Shown here in pieces: positions 1-7,921 of a stretch of DNA of 64,000 bases. This DNA comes from Mycosarcoma maydis. Lineage: Eukaryota > Basidiomycota > Ustilaginomycetes > Ustilaginales. Location: positions 868,001 to 932,000 of the forward strand of contig NC_026484.1 in assembly GCF_000328475.2 (NCBI RefSeq). The letters run 5' to 3'. Position 1 is the stretch's first letter; every line of letters starts with the position of its first letter. Both the position numbers and the translations under genes were made by a program. The notes below the pieces were generated by a model, which was given only the letters and a program-made list of their open reading frames with translations, was not told where the DNA came from and did no database searches.

Positions 1-1166
1 GCGATCTGGAATCCACACTGAAATCGTGGGATTCCGTTCCGCTCTTCATGAAGGACCTTGGCTCTGGCTCTTCGGAAGCGGCCAACGATACTGCTCTGGA
101 AGCTTTGCAGTCGCTTGCGTTTGACGGATCGCCCGACGAGGTAGCATCCAACTTCAAGTCGCAAGCCAACGACTACTTCAAGGCGAAACGGTACCGTGAA
201 GCATTGGGTTTCTACACGCAAGCCATCGATGCCAACCCCGCCGACCAAACGTTGCTCGAGACGCTGCATGCTAACCGTGCAGCGTGCCATCTGGAACTGC
301 AGAACTACGGCGCTACATTGAGAGATACGAGCAAAGTGCTCGGATTGAACGCCAACAACGAAAAGGCCTACTACCGAGCCATCAAGGCGTTACTGGCGTT
401 GGATCGATACCAAGATGCGATCGAATGTGCCAAGCTAGGCTTGAAAGTCAACGCGGCGAATTCGGCTATCGCTTCGCTCAAGCTGCAAGCCGAGCAGAAG
501 CACAAGCTTGCTCAGACGAGGCAAGAGGAAAACGCCGAGAGGAAGCGAAGGCAAGATCTGCTATCCAAGGCTCTGCAGAACGCATTCTTGGTTCGAGGCT
601 TGTGGTTAGAAACAACGCCTCGACCACCAGACAATCCGCAAGCTGCGCACTTTGATGTGCAGTCTCTACGCGGTACAGCTTCGGATCCCGAGATGCCCTT
701 GACAACAGCCAAGGCCAAGAGCTGGACACCACCGGATGTGATTCGCACACCACTCGTGCTTCCGGTCTTCTTCATCTACCCGCAATATGCACAGAGCGAC
801 TTGATCACCGACTACCACGAAGATACGCCGTTGTCGAGCTACCTCTCCACCATGTTCCCCACCGAAGCGCGCGGCTCGCTGCGCTGGGATGTGAACGCGG
901 AATACTACGACACCAACCTGCAAGTCTACGCCACCACGCGAAAGCACAGGCTGCTCAAGCTGGGCCGCAAGCTCTGCTTGCGAGAGATTATGGACCAAGC
1001 TTTCCAACAGGCCGATCCTGCTAAAGGCGAGCACGCGGTCCGCGATAGAGACGGCCTCATCATGCGCGACGGCATCCTCAGCTTGGTCGTGCTTCCCAAA
1101 GGCAACGCCGAGCAGGCGTGGGTGCAAAAGTTCAAGGCCGACAGACAAACTATTCTGAACAAGTAG
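1..1166 (+). CDS. CNS1/TTC4-type TPR co-chaperone of Hsp90 (5' end outside window)
   Basis: The reading frame is already open at base 3 and the residues before the first ATG (base 48) read SWDSVPLFMKDL, so that ATG is internal and the gene is cut by the window edge. A TPR block lies at about residues 35-140 counted from that ATG, with pattern FKSQANDYFKAKRYREAL and two further helix pairs. A lysine/arginine-rich helix follows, then a C-terminal half containing PVFFIYPQYAQSDLI and SYLSTMFP, typical of the CNS1/TTC4 'wheel' domain. The family binds the C terminus of Hsp90 and Hsp70 through the TPR groove and is essential in yeast; that role is inferred from family. The stop is TAG at 1164-1166. 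No intron is visible in this part. The convergent gene ends at 1389. Confidence 0.8.
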   Translation, partial: DLESTLKSWDSVPLFMKDLGSGSSEAANDTALEALQSLAFDGSPDEVASNFKSQANDYFKAKRYREALGFYTQAIDANPADQTLLETLHANRAACHLELQNYGATLRDTSKVLGLNANNEKAYYRAIKALLALDRYQDAIECAKLGLKVNAANSAIASLKLQAEQKHKLAQTRQEENAERKRRQDLLSKALQNAFLVRGLWLETTPRPPDNPQAAHFDVQSLRGTASDPEMPLTTAKAKSWTPPDVIRTPLVLPVFFIYPQYAQSDLITDYHEDTPLSSYLSTMFPTEARGSLRWDVNAEYYDTNLQVYATTRKHRLLKLGRKLCLREIMDQAFQQADPAKGEHAVRDRDGLIMRDGILSLVVLPKGNAEQAWVQKFKADRQTILNK

Positions 1167-1388
1167 CTAGCCATCTCACCACACACTTACACCTCTTCCT
1201 TCACAATGCGTATCAGAGTGCCGATTGTCGCCCGATCGCGTGCTCATGTGGTTCCGCGTTCCGCGTTCGAGAGCGCAACAGCAAAGTGTTGCAACTCGCA
1301 ACCGCGATCACAGTGCGTTGATGTTATCGTAAAAAAAACGTCACGCTGCTTGCAATTGCATGATTGCATGAGTGTGAATGTATCGCGA

Positions 1389-4300
1389 TCAAGCCTGTGT
1401 ATGAGGCTGAAAGGGCTGTGACGCCGTGGATGCTTGACCGGTTGCGCTTGTCTCTGGGCGCGTTATGGTGGAGGCGGAGGAAGCAAGAGCTGGTGGTGAC
1501 TGTGGCTCGGTATCGAGCAGCAGCATGGATCCTTGGGTAAAGCTAGGTGGCAGAGGGATGCTGGTCGACGATTCGTCCCATGCTGGCATGTCGCCATGAT
1601 GAGCTTGCGCGGTTGGTTCCACGTCGACCTCGAGGTGGCGTGAATCGAGAGCGCTGGCATCGAAATCGCGCGCTCGCTCGTGTGTGTGCGCTGTGACCTG
1701 CTCGAACAGATCATCGGTCGAAAACAAACTCGTGCTTGGTGCAGCGTCGAAATCGCGCATCATCACCGTCGCAGCACCAACGCCACTTTGTTCATCTTGC
1801 GCGCTTGGAGTGGCGTCAAACATGGCAAATTGATCCTCCAACTCCTGGCGCGAATCGTCGAGTGCATTCGCTGACGACAGCTTGGCAGCTTCCACCTGCG
1901 CCGCCATTTGCACGCCCGAGTAAGGAGGCGCTCGATTCGACGCATTTCGCAGTCCCAGCTTGCGCTGCGCTCCTTGCGTTGCACCCGCATCCGTCGTACC
2001 TCGCGCACGACGTGTGCGTCTAGATCCACCCGCACTAGCCGTATCTTGGATGATCAGCGTATCGCCCGCTTCGGCTGCTTCTCTCGCCAAAGCTGCCAGC
2101 TCGTCCAGCTCGTCCATCGGGCTGGGTTCTCGCTCACCTGGTACCGGTACCGGCGGCGGCGCGAATGGTCCGCCACCACCACTGTCACCATCACCACCAC
2201 CATCACCATCACGATCGCCGCCGGTGGCTGCTGCTCGCCGAATCGCTTGCGAGGCATCTTGTCTCATGCGTTGCTTTTCATCATGCAGTCGGATACGTTG
2301 CTGTCTGTGTCGCTCCAACTCGCTCTCGTGCGCCTGGTGCGCATCCCAGAGTGCCGCTTTTTTCCTGATCTCGGCTGCGTCGGCCAAGTGGTGCTGCTGC
2401 TGTTTGTGCGCCAATGCACTCTGCGCCTCCAAGCGTTGCAGCTTGTTCTTCCACGTTTCGATGCCAAGCTCCAGCATGGACCTGTGCAGAGCCAGACCGT
2501 CATCCAACTGTGCTTGCAAGCTGCGTACCCTCTCGTGCGCAGCCGACGCAGATGCCTGTGCGCTCAGCGCCGATGCTGAAGCACGCTCGTAGAGCGAACG
2601 TACAAAGTCGTGTTGCGATTGCGATTCCGCGAGCTCCTTTTTCAACGTGGTTTGCGTCTCGGACAGTGTCTCGATCTCGCGCGACGCCGATTCGAGCGCT
2701 GATTGCAGCCGTACAATCTCGACGCGTGTCTCTTCCAGTTCGTCCTGGTCCCCCTGCCGAGTAGCATCGACAAGCGTACCTGCACGCCCACATGTGTCTG
2801 TGCCTTGTTCAGCATTCCACCTGCGTCCATTGACGTCGAAACCAACACTGTATCTTCGGTCATTCCGCAAAACACTCGCCAGACTCTCTTCCAGCTCATG
2901 CACATCAAACGTCATATTGACCGTATCGAGTAGCAGCAAGATCGCGACTGCACCGCGTTGAGAGACGCCCGATCCAGACGAGCAAGCCTGCGATGCCTGT
3001 GTCTGCTGCGTCAATTTGCGCACAACATCCGACGTGATCGCCGAAACCCCACCGCCCGCTGCAGTTGATCTTGAGCCGGATGGCGCAAACACGAGCAGAT
3101 CCATACACCACACTTTCTTGGTGCGCAGCAAACCGTCTTCCTGCGTTTCCGAGTCGTCATTGTTGTTGCTGCTGTTCTGTGACTGCGACTGAAACCGTCT
3201 TCGCGGCGATCCACGCTGCGGCGGCGCGGATGACTTGGGAGACGAAGCGCGATCGGCGCGCAACACAAACCGTTCGATTTCGTCCTTGAGGAATCCAGGA
3301 ATCTGCGTGGATTCGTGCACCAGTTCGACGATCTCAGCTCGAGGAAGCGCGGACCAGCCTATCGAGACGCTCGACGACAACGTGCGAGATGCATCGCTTG
3401 TGCCAGTTGCGCCAGTGGATCGCGGTGCCGGCTCATGCATTGTCGTGTTTGTAGTTGGCGGAAGAGCCGGTGTTGCAGAACGAGACTCTTGTTGCTGCGA
3501 CGCGATGGGCTGGCTCGGGAGTAGCGCGTCAGACTGTGCATCCGGAGGCGGACGAGTCGCAGCAACGCTGGCAGCAGCATCCGAAGCAAAAGCCGGCGTG
3601 GACTGGATCGGAGAAGTAGCACCCGCAATCACTGAAGCTGCAACAGAAGATCCGCCTGCACCTTGACGGTGCACTTGCTGTGTTCGAGAGAGTCTTGTGT
3701 TAAGTAGCGAAGGCGAGAGTTGAGAAGCTGCCGACTCGCCATACAGATCGTCGAGGTCGTACCGCTGATCCACATCCATGTCCAGGGGTATCTGTCCGAG
3801 CACGTGTTGACTTGAATAGTCGGGCATGTTTGGGTTGCTGTTCTCTGCTGTCAATTCAGGCAGGATCCACGTACCGATACGCGGAACGTCGCAGGCATTC
3901 CTGGTTGACTGCACCTCTTCAGCAGGCGAAAACGACTCGACGGGTGAAGATCGCTCGACTTGGCCAGGCTCAGCTCGCGCACGATCGCGAGATACACCCG
4001 ATTCGGCTACTTCGAGATCCATGCCTGTGGTGTCGTCCAAGTAAGGCTCAAAGACGCGCGTCGAGATGGACGGCAGCGGTCTCAAGCTGGAGGAGGTATC
4101 GGTGCCTGGTGCGCACAAACTCGGAGCATCTTCGGCTCGCGTGGAAGCCACGTAATCGGAAGCGCTCAAAGATCGGAGCTGTTGAGATTGCGAGTCTTGT
4201 AGTTGCGAGTCGAGCTGGCTCGACGTCGGATTCTGCCCAGGCGCAACTGTAGAGCAAGATTCGGTCATGTCGATATACTCTCTTGGGGCAGGATTGGCGC

Positions 4301-4394
4301 GCGACTCGCGACCATCTTGGAAATCTACGGATCGTTTGCGTTTACGTTGTACATCCTTGGGTACAGCTGAAGAGTTCGATTCTGAATCCGACAT
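1389..4394 (-). CDS. 1001-residue low-complexity and coiled-coil protein of unknown function
   Basis: One uninterrupted frame starts at ATG 4394-4392 (MSDSESNSSAVPKDVQ). Residues 1-370 are mostly disordered (Ser/Ala/Gln rich) with a basic patch RKRKR near residue 20, a possible nuclear signal. A more ordered block at about 345-560 includes LPRAEIVELVHESTQ, KKVWCMDLLVFAPSG and VAILLLLDTVNMTFDVHELEE. A long coiled coil follows at about 580-770, then a Gly/Asp-rich linker (GDGGGDGDSGGGG) and a disordered tail. I do not recognise the family. The pattern of a short ordered domain followed by a coiled coil would suit a nuclear scaffold or chromatin complex subunit, but that is a guess. It is divergent from the glutaredoxin-like gene across about 400 bp. 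Confidence 0.75.
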   Translation of the reverse strand: MSDSESNSSAVPKDVQRKRKRSVDFQDGRESRANPAPREYIDMTESCSTVAPGQNPTSSQLDSQLQDSQSQQLRSLSASDYVASTRAEDAPSLCAPGTDTSSSLRPLPSISTRVFEPYLDDTTGMDLEVAESGVSRDRARAEPGQVERSSPVESFSPAEEVQSTRNACDVPRIGTWILPELTAENSNPNMPDYSSQHVLGQIPLDMDVDQRYDLDDLYGESAASQLSPSLLNTRLSRTQQVHRQGAGGSSVAASVIAGATSPIQSTPAFASDAAASVAATRPPPDAQSDALLPSQPIASQQQESRSATPALPPTTNTTMHEPAPRSTGATGTSDASRTLSSSVSIGWSALPRAEIVELVHESTQIPGFLKDEIERFVLRADRASSPKSSAPPQRGSPRRRFQSQSQNSSNNNDDSETQEDGLLRTKKVWCMDLLVFAPSGSRSTAAGGGVSAITSDVVRKLTQQTQASQACSSGSGVSQRGAVAILLLLDTVNMTFDVHELEESLASVLRNDRRYSVGFDVNGRRWNAEQGTDTCGRAGTLVDATRQGDQDELEETRVEIVRLQSALESASREIETLSETQTTLKKELAESQSQHDFVRSLYERASASALSAQASASAAHERVRSLQAQLDDGLALHRSMLELGIETWKNKLQRLEAQSALAHKQQQHHLADAAEIRKKAALWDAHQAHESELERHRQQRIRLHDEKQRMRQDASQAIRRAAATGGDRDGDGGGDGDSGGGGPFAPPPVPVPGEREPSPMDELDELAALAREAAEAGDTLIIQDTASAGGSRRTRRARGTTDAGATQGAQRKLGLRNASNRAPPYSGVQMAAQVEAAKLSSANALDDSRQELEDQFAMFDATPSAQDEQSGVGAATVMMRDFDAAPSTSLFSTDDLFEQVTAHTHERARDFDASALDSRHLEVDVEPTAQAHHGDMPAWDESSTSIPLPPSFTQGSMLLLDTEPQSPPALASSASTITRPETSATGQASTASQPFQPHTQA

Positions 4395-4802
4395 GTCGCC
4401 AGCATCAAAGCTCTACGCTCTCTTGGTGGATCGAGGTGATAGCGGATGCTCGAATCGACCAAGACAAGCAAGCAAGCGTCCAAGGTTGATTCTGTGTCCA
4501 ACAACGAATGTGATTCACGATTCGGATCGTGCACTTTGGTCGCCCCGACGCAGGTGTATCTGGCCCGACTTCCGACTTCCCACTTCCGAATGGTGAATGT
4601 GTAAGGTCGGAACATGAACATGGATATGGGAACGGGAACGGGAATCGCGATTCGTGATTTGGCGTTTCGTATTTCGGTTTGGATGTCAGGTCGGCGAGTT
4701 GTGAGTTTGGCATGTGGTGTTGAGTTTGCATGTTGGTATTCACGATTTGCACGACCTTGTTGATATACACCGACCTACCTTTGCTGCGTGCAACAAATAC
4801 GA
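4395..4802. promoter_or_regulatory. Shared divergent promoter region
   Basis: About 400 bp separate the start of the coiled-coil gene (minus) from the glutaredoxin-like gene (plus). It holds a GGGAACGGGAACGGG-type hexamer run near 4628 and scattered GTGATTCACGATTC-like repeat units, but no clear TATA box. Confidence 0.4.
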
Positions 4803-5204
4803 ATGCTGAGCACACTTGGACGGCTCACGCGAGCACAGCCATTTCGGCTGACCATGTATACGGGCACAGACTGTCAGCTGTGCCAAGTGATGCAGCACGA
4901 AATCATCAAAGCTTCCAAGACGGTGCCGATCGAATTGAGCATGTACAACATTCGAGACGATTCGTTGGCCGACGTGCATACGTGGAGACGCAAGTATCAG
5001 TACGACATTCCTGTGCTGCATTTGGGAGACAAAGGTGAGCAGAGCAGCATCAGGCTCTCCCGCTTGCAAAAACAGTCTCGAAGCTGACCTCATTTGGGAT
5101 GACACATGGTACACACAGAGATCTTTCGACATGGCGTGACGGCGCAACAGCTGATTCAGAAGCTGCAACAAGAGTCCGAAGAGGCAAATGCAGATGCGCG
5201 CTGA
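4803..5204 (+). CDS. Glutaredoxin-like protein with CxxC (DUF836 type), two exons
   Basis: Exon 1 is 4803-5034 and exon 2 is 5119-5204, giving 105 residues. The intron starts GTGAGC, has CTGAC near 5086 and ends CACAG. The protein begins MLSTLGRLTRAQPFRLTMY, and the N terminus could be mitochondrial. TGTDCQLCQVM carries the CxxC pair, then comes a thioredoxin-fold beta strand, and YQYDIPVLHLGDKE holds the cis-Pro of glutaredoxins. Exon 2 encodes the final helix, FRHGVTAQQLIQKLQQ. Length and motif match the small glutaredoxin-like family that includes yeast YDR286C, whose role is poorly defined. An upstream in-frame GTG was ignored in favour of the first ATG. Confidence 0.8.
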
Positions 5205-5361
5205 TCGTCATCATGATATCCCTCGAAAACTTGACTGTGACAGCATGCGATGATCTTGATTGCACTCAAAGACGACAAAGGTGCTGACGGCACATGAGAG
5301 TACAAGCGGGTATACGATACATCATACTTCGAACACGTCACATGGTTCATCCATGAACCGA

Positions 5362-5816
5362 CTACTGGGTACCAGTGTTGGGATCCTGCAGAACAACGAG
5401 CAGATACTTGTCGTTGGGGGTGATCATGATTTCGTACTTTTTGGTTCTAACGCGCAGAAAGCCTAGCTCGTCCTGTCAAGACACAATAGACAACGATGAG
5501 AGCGTCAGAGTCCATCTTGTTCGTCAGCTTCTTTATTGGCCGGCGCGGTACTTACCGAATCGTCGATTGCCTTGATATCCCTCGCCAAGCTCTCGACGCT
5601 GCTCTTGACCAGTCTCGTGACGCTCTTTAACAGTTCTGCGCGTTGTTTTGCACCTGGTCCGCTCGGATCAAACATCTGGCCTCCGCTTCGAATCACCAGT
5701 CCATCGTGACGGCTGAGCACCAGACATCCCAAAACGCCCTGGTGCGACGAGAGTCGTGTCAACGTCGCCTCGATCTCAGCCGGTGGAGTCGATGTCGAAG
5801 ATGAGCAAGGCGGCAT
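5362..5816 (-). CDS. Roadblock/LC7-type dynein light chain, two exons
   Basis: Exon 1 is 5816-5556 and exon 2 is 5472-5362; the 83-nt intron starts GTAAGT and ends ACAG. The model gives 123 residues. After a short Ser/Pro-rich start (MPPCSSSTSTPP) the roadblock fold is complete: EIEATLTRLSSHQGVLG, VLSRHDGLVIRSGG, a central amphipathic helix, and in exon 2 LRVRTKKYEIMITPNDKYLLVVLQ. These match DYNLRB1, a homodimeric light chain on the dynein intermediate chain. Length fits the family (about 100) plus an N-terminal extension. The start is the weak point: the frame stays open upstream and a CTACAG acceptor lies near 5913, so an extra 5' exon is possible. Confidence 0.82.
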
Positions 5817-6377
5817 CGGCGATTTCCGGTCTGGTGAGAGCGGCCAAGACGAGAGTGGTCTCGGATTCGGCCCTGTCTCGATCGACACGTGCGTTCCGGA
5901 CTCGGTCTGTAGTGGCAGCAGCCAGCATGCGCGTCGACGTTAACTCTCAGCGTCCACCACAAGTGTTTTCGCTGCAAAATCAAAACTTACCATTGTTGAA
6001 CGATGCACTGAGCGCAGATTGGTGGCGCTGCTGCTACTAATGATGGTGATGATCGCGCCGATGGACGCTGCTGTTCCACCTTTATCTAGGATCCATGTGA
6101 CACACCCAACGTTGGGTCTTATCGCTCCACATTCACGATTCACGATTCACGATTCACGATTCACGATTCACGATTCACGATTCACGATTCACGATTCACG
6201 ATTGTGACTTCATGATTATTTGTGAATCAAGCACTAACTTGATTTTTACGATTCGTGATCACGATTGTGCGCGTCATCGGCGAGGCAGCCAAGTCTTCAT
6301 CACCTGACTTTATTTCACGGCTCTCAGGTAAATGAGTGCTACATATATGTCTAGCAGTTAGAACTCTTGGCACATCA
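5817..6377. other. Spacer with heptamer tandem repeat
   Basis: Apart from the repeat at 6131-6202 and a possible extra 5' exon of the dynein light chain, I see no gene here. Confidence 0.5.
6131..6202. repeat. Tandem ATTCACG heptamer, about 10 copies
   Basis: A 7-bp unit, ATTCACG, repeats head to tail almost perfectly for about 72 bp. The same unit or its complement (CGTGAAT) occurs singly or in short runs in nearly every spacer of the window, so this is the longest local array of a dispersed element. Confidence 0.95.
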
Positions 6378-6482
6378 GTGGGAGAGGCTTAGTGGTTTGG
6401 CGTGAGATTGCAACGTATCTTCGAAAAGAGCGGCGCCCTTTGAAATATCTTGAGGTCGTGGGTTCGATTCCCACCTTCCACT
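6378..6482 (+). tRNA. tRNA-Cys(GCA) with a 33-nt intron
   Basis: The acceptor arm GTGGGAG (6378-6384) pairs with CTTCCAC (6475-6481), with discriminator T at 6482. The T arm is GTGGG-TTCGATT-CCCAC. The anticodon stem TGAGA pairs with TCTTG (6448-6452) around loop TT-GCA-A/A, with anticodon GCA at 6410-6412. The insert at 6414-6446 sits between positions 37 and 38, the canonical nuclear tRNA intron site. The mature length would be 72 nt. A run of ten T residues (6487-6496) just downstream is a typical RNA polymerase III terminator. Confidence 0.88.
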
Positions 6483-6861
6483 CGTGTTTTTTTTTTATTA
6501 AATTCGGTTGTCCACAGTCCGCACCGAAGGAAAGGCAAGTCGGACAGAAGGACAGCGTGGAGAATGGAAATATATACGTTAATTACGATTGTATTGGTGA
6601 TTGGCACGCCCCAAGTTTTTCGGTGGTGCACGGAGCCAACCCTTCAATGCACCAACCACCACATTGTTTGGGTGACACTCAGAGTACCACACTTTGCTAC
6701 ATATCTGACTTTGCACGCCAACGAAGAGGAACGGCGCTGACGCTCGTACGCCACAAGAAGCTGCACATCGAAACTGTACCAACGTTGAGGACGACGACGG
6801 CTGCTGGACACTTTGGTGGTTGTTCTGTGTGGACCACGCTCTGTCCCGGTATAGCGTCAAG
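6483..6861. other. Spacer between tRNA-Cys and the Hub1 gene
   Basis: About 380 bp with no convincing coding frame. It carries the tRNA terminator at its left end and the Hub1 promoter at its right end. Confidence 0.4.
6486..6497 (+). terminator. Pol III oligo-T terminator of tRNA-Cys
   Basis: A run of about ten T residues lies immediately after the tRNA-Cys 3' end. Confidence 0.8.
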
Positions 6862-7363
6862 ATGCCGATGATCGAGGTGCTAGCGAACGATAGGTTGGGC
6901 CGCAAAGGTGAGTTGCTGTCAAACATTCGCATGCGAGTATACGCGGGAGAGGCAGAGCGGATTTGTTCGCTGTGCTTTGGGGTATGCGTATGTTACTGAC
7001 CGCGTATTGTATCTGCTTGGGATGGGTATGCGTGCTGTCACGGCATGCGTTTGCTAGTGCGAGTCAAGTGTTCACCAGAAGACACGATTGGCGACCTGAA
7101 AAAGTTGATCGCCGCTCAGACCGGCACACCTCCACAAAAGGTTCGTATCAAGCGCCTCGTCCCATCCAACTGTACTCGTCCTCTTTCAAGTGCATCCATC
7201 GAGTCGCATACCAGTCCAACATCGAAACACTGACTCTATCCACCTCGTATTCTTCTCCTCCGCCGCACAGATCATCCTCAAAAAATGGTATACAGTCTAC
7301 AAAGACCACATCACCTTGGCCGACTACGAGATCGCCGATGGCTTCTCGTTCGAGATGCACTAG
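6862..7363 (+). CDS. HUB1: Hub1/UBL5 ubiquitin-like modifier, three exons
   Basis: Exons are 6862-6907, 7058-7140 and 7271-7363 (introns of 150 and 130 nt, GTGAGT...CTAG and GTTCGT...ACAG), giving 73 residues. The protein reads [16 protein letters not shown], then DDT-like [18 protein letters not shown], then [21 protein letters not shown]. This is the complete ubiquitin fold of Hub1/UBL5, which binds HIND elements of spliceosomal proteins (Snu66, Prp38) non-covalently and modulates splice-site use. The C terminus is odd: the family usually ends in a double tyrosine plus one or two residues, but here the frame ends Phe-Glu-Met-His-stop. An unrecognised last intron could hide the normal end. 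A second in-frame ATG at 6868 may be the true start. Confidence 0.88.
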
Positions 7364-7604
7364 TTTCCTCGCTTTCCCGCTCGGAAGCGAGCCATTTCGA
7401 AACAATGCATGTCCCGTTCGACCTGCGCAACAAGAAGCAGTGTGACACATACACATGTGCTAGCAGCGCCATGCGAGTCCACGAGTGCAAGTTCAGGCAG
7501 ATCGTGTGAGAGAGACCCAAACACAATGACCTGTCCTCCAACCACCGATGCGCTGCTTGAAAACAGTATTCACAATGTCAACAGTTTGCCGTCCAAACGT
7601 GAAA

Positions 7605-7706
7605 GCATTGGTAGTGTAGTGGTATCACGGGACGTTGCCAGCCCGCCTTCAGTGAAGGTCCGACCACGAATTCGTCCCGACCGGGGTTCGATTCCCCGTC
7701 AATGCA
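7605..7706 (+). tRNA. tRNA-Gly(GCC) with a 31-nt intron
   Basis: The acceptor arm GCATTGG (7605-7611) pairs with TCAATGC (7699-7705), with discriminator A. The D arm holds GTAGTGTAGTGGTATCAC, typical of eukaryotic tRNA-Gly. The anticodon stem GGACG/CGTCC surrounds TT-GCC-A, with anticodon at 7637-7639. The T arm is CGGGG-TTCGATT-CCCCG. The intron is about 7641-7671, between positions 37 and 38. The mature length is 71 nt, usual for tRNA-Gly. A T run follows at 7711-7715. Confidence 0.88.
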
Positions 7707-7921
7707 TATCTTTTTGTCCATTTTGATTCTGTTTGACAGCTTGGATTGCTTGTAAGTTAAGTTATTTTGTTTGACACAGCATCAGCCAGCGCTCATCCAC
7801 AGCGAGACCGAGTTTTTGCTCGCACAACTCTAGAGACATTCGTGATAGCAAAGAAGAATTTGATTAATGATCAATCAAAGACGAGGATGAAGAGGTGAAA
7901 TCGGTAGGCAAGGTGGGCAAG

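Noticed and set aside
6131..6202. CRISPR-like or telomeric array
   Set aside because: Continuous 7-bp tandem repeat without spacers, in a eukaryotic spacer, and not the usual fungal telomere unit TTAGGG.
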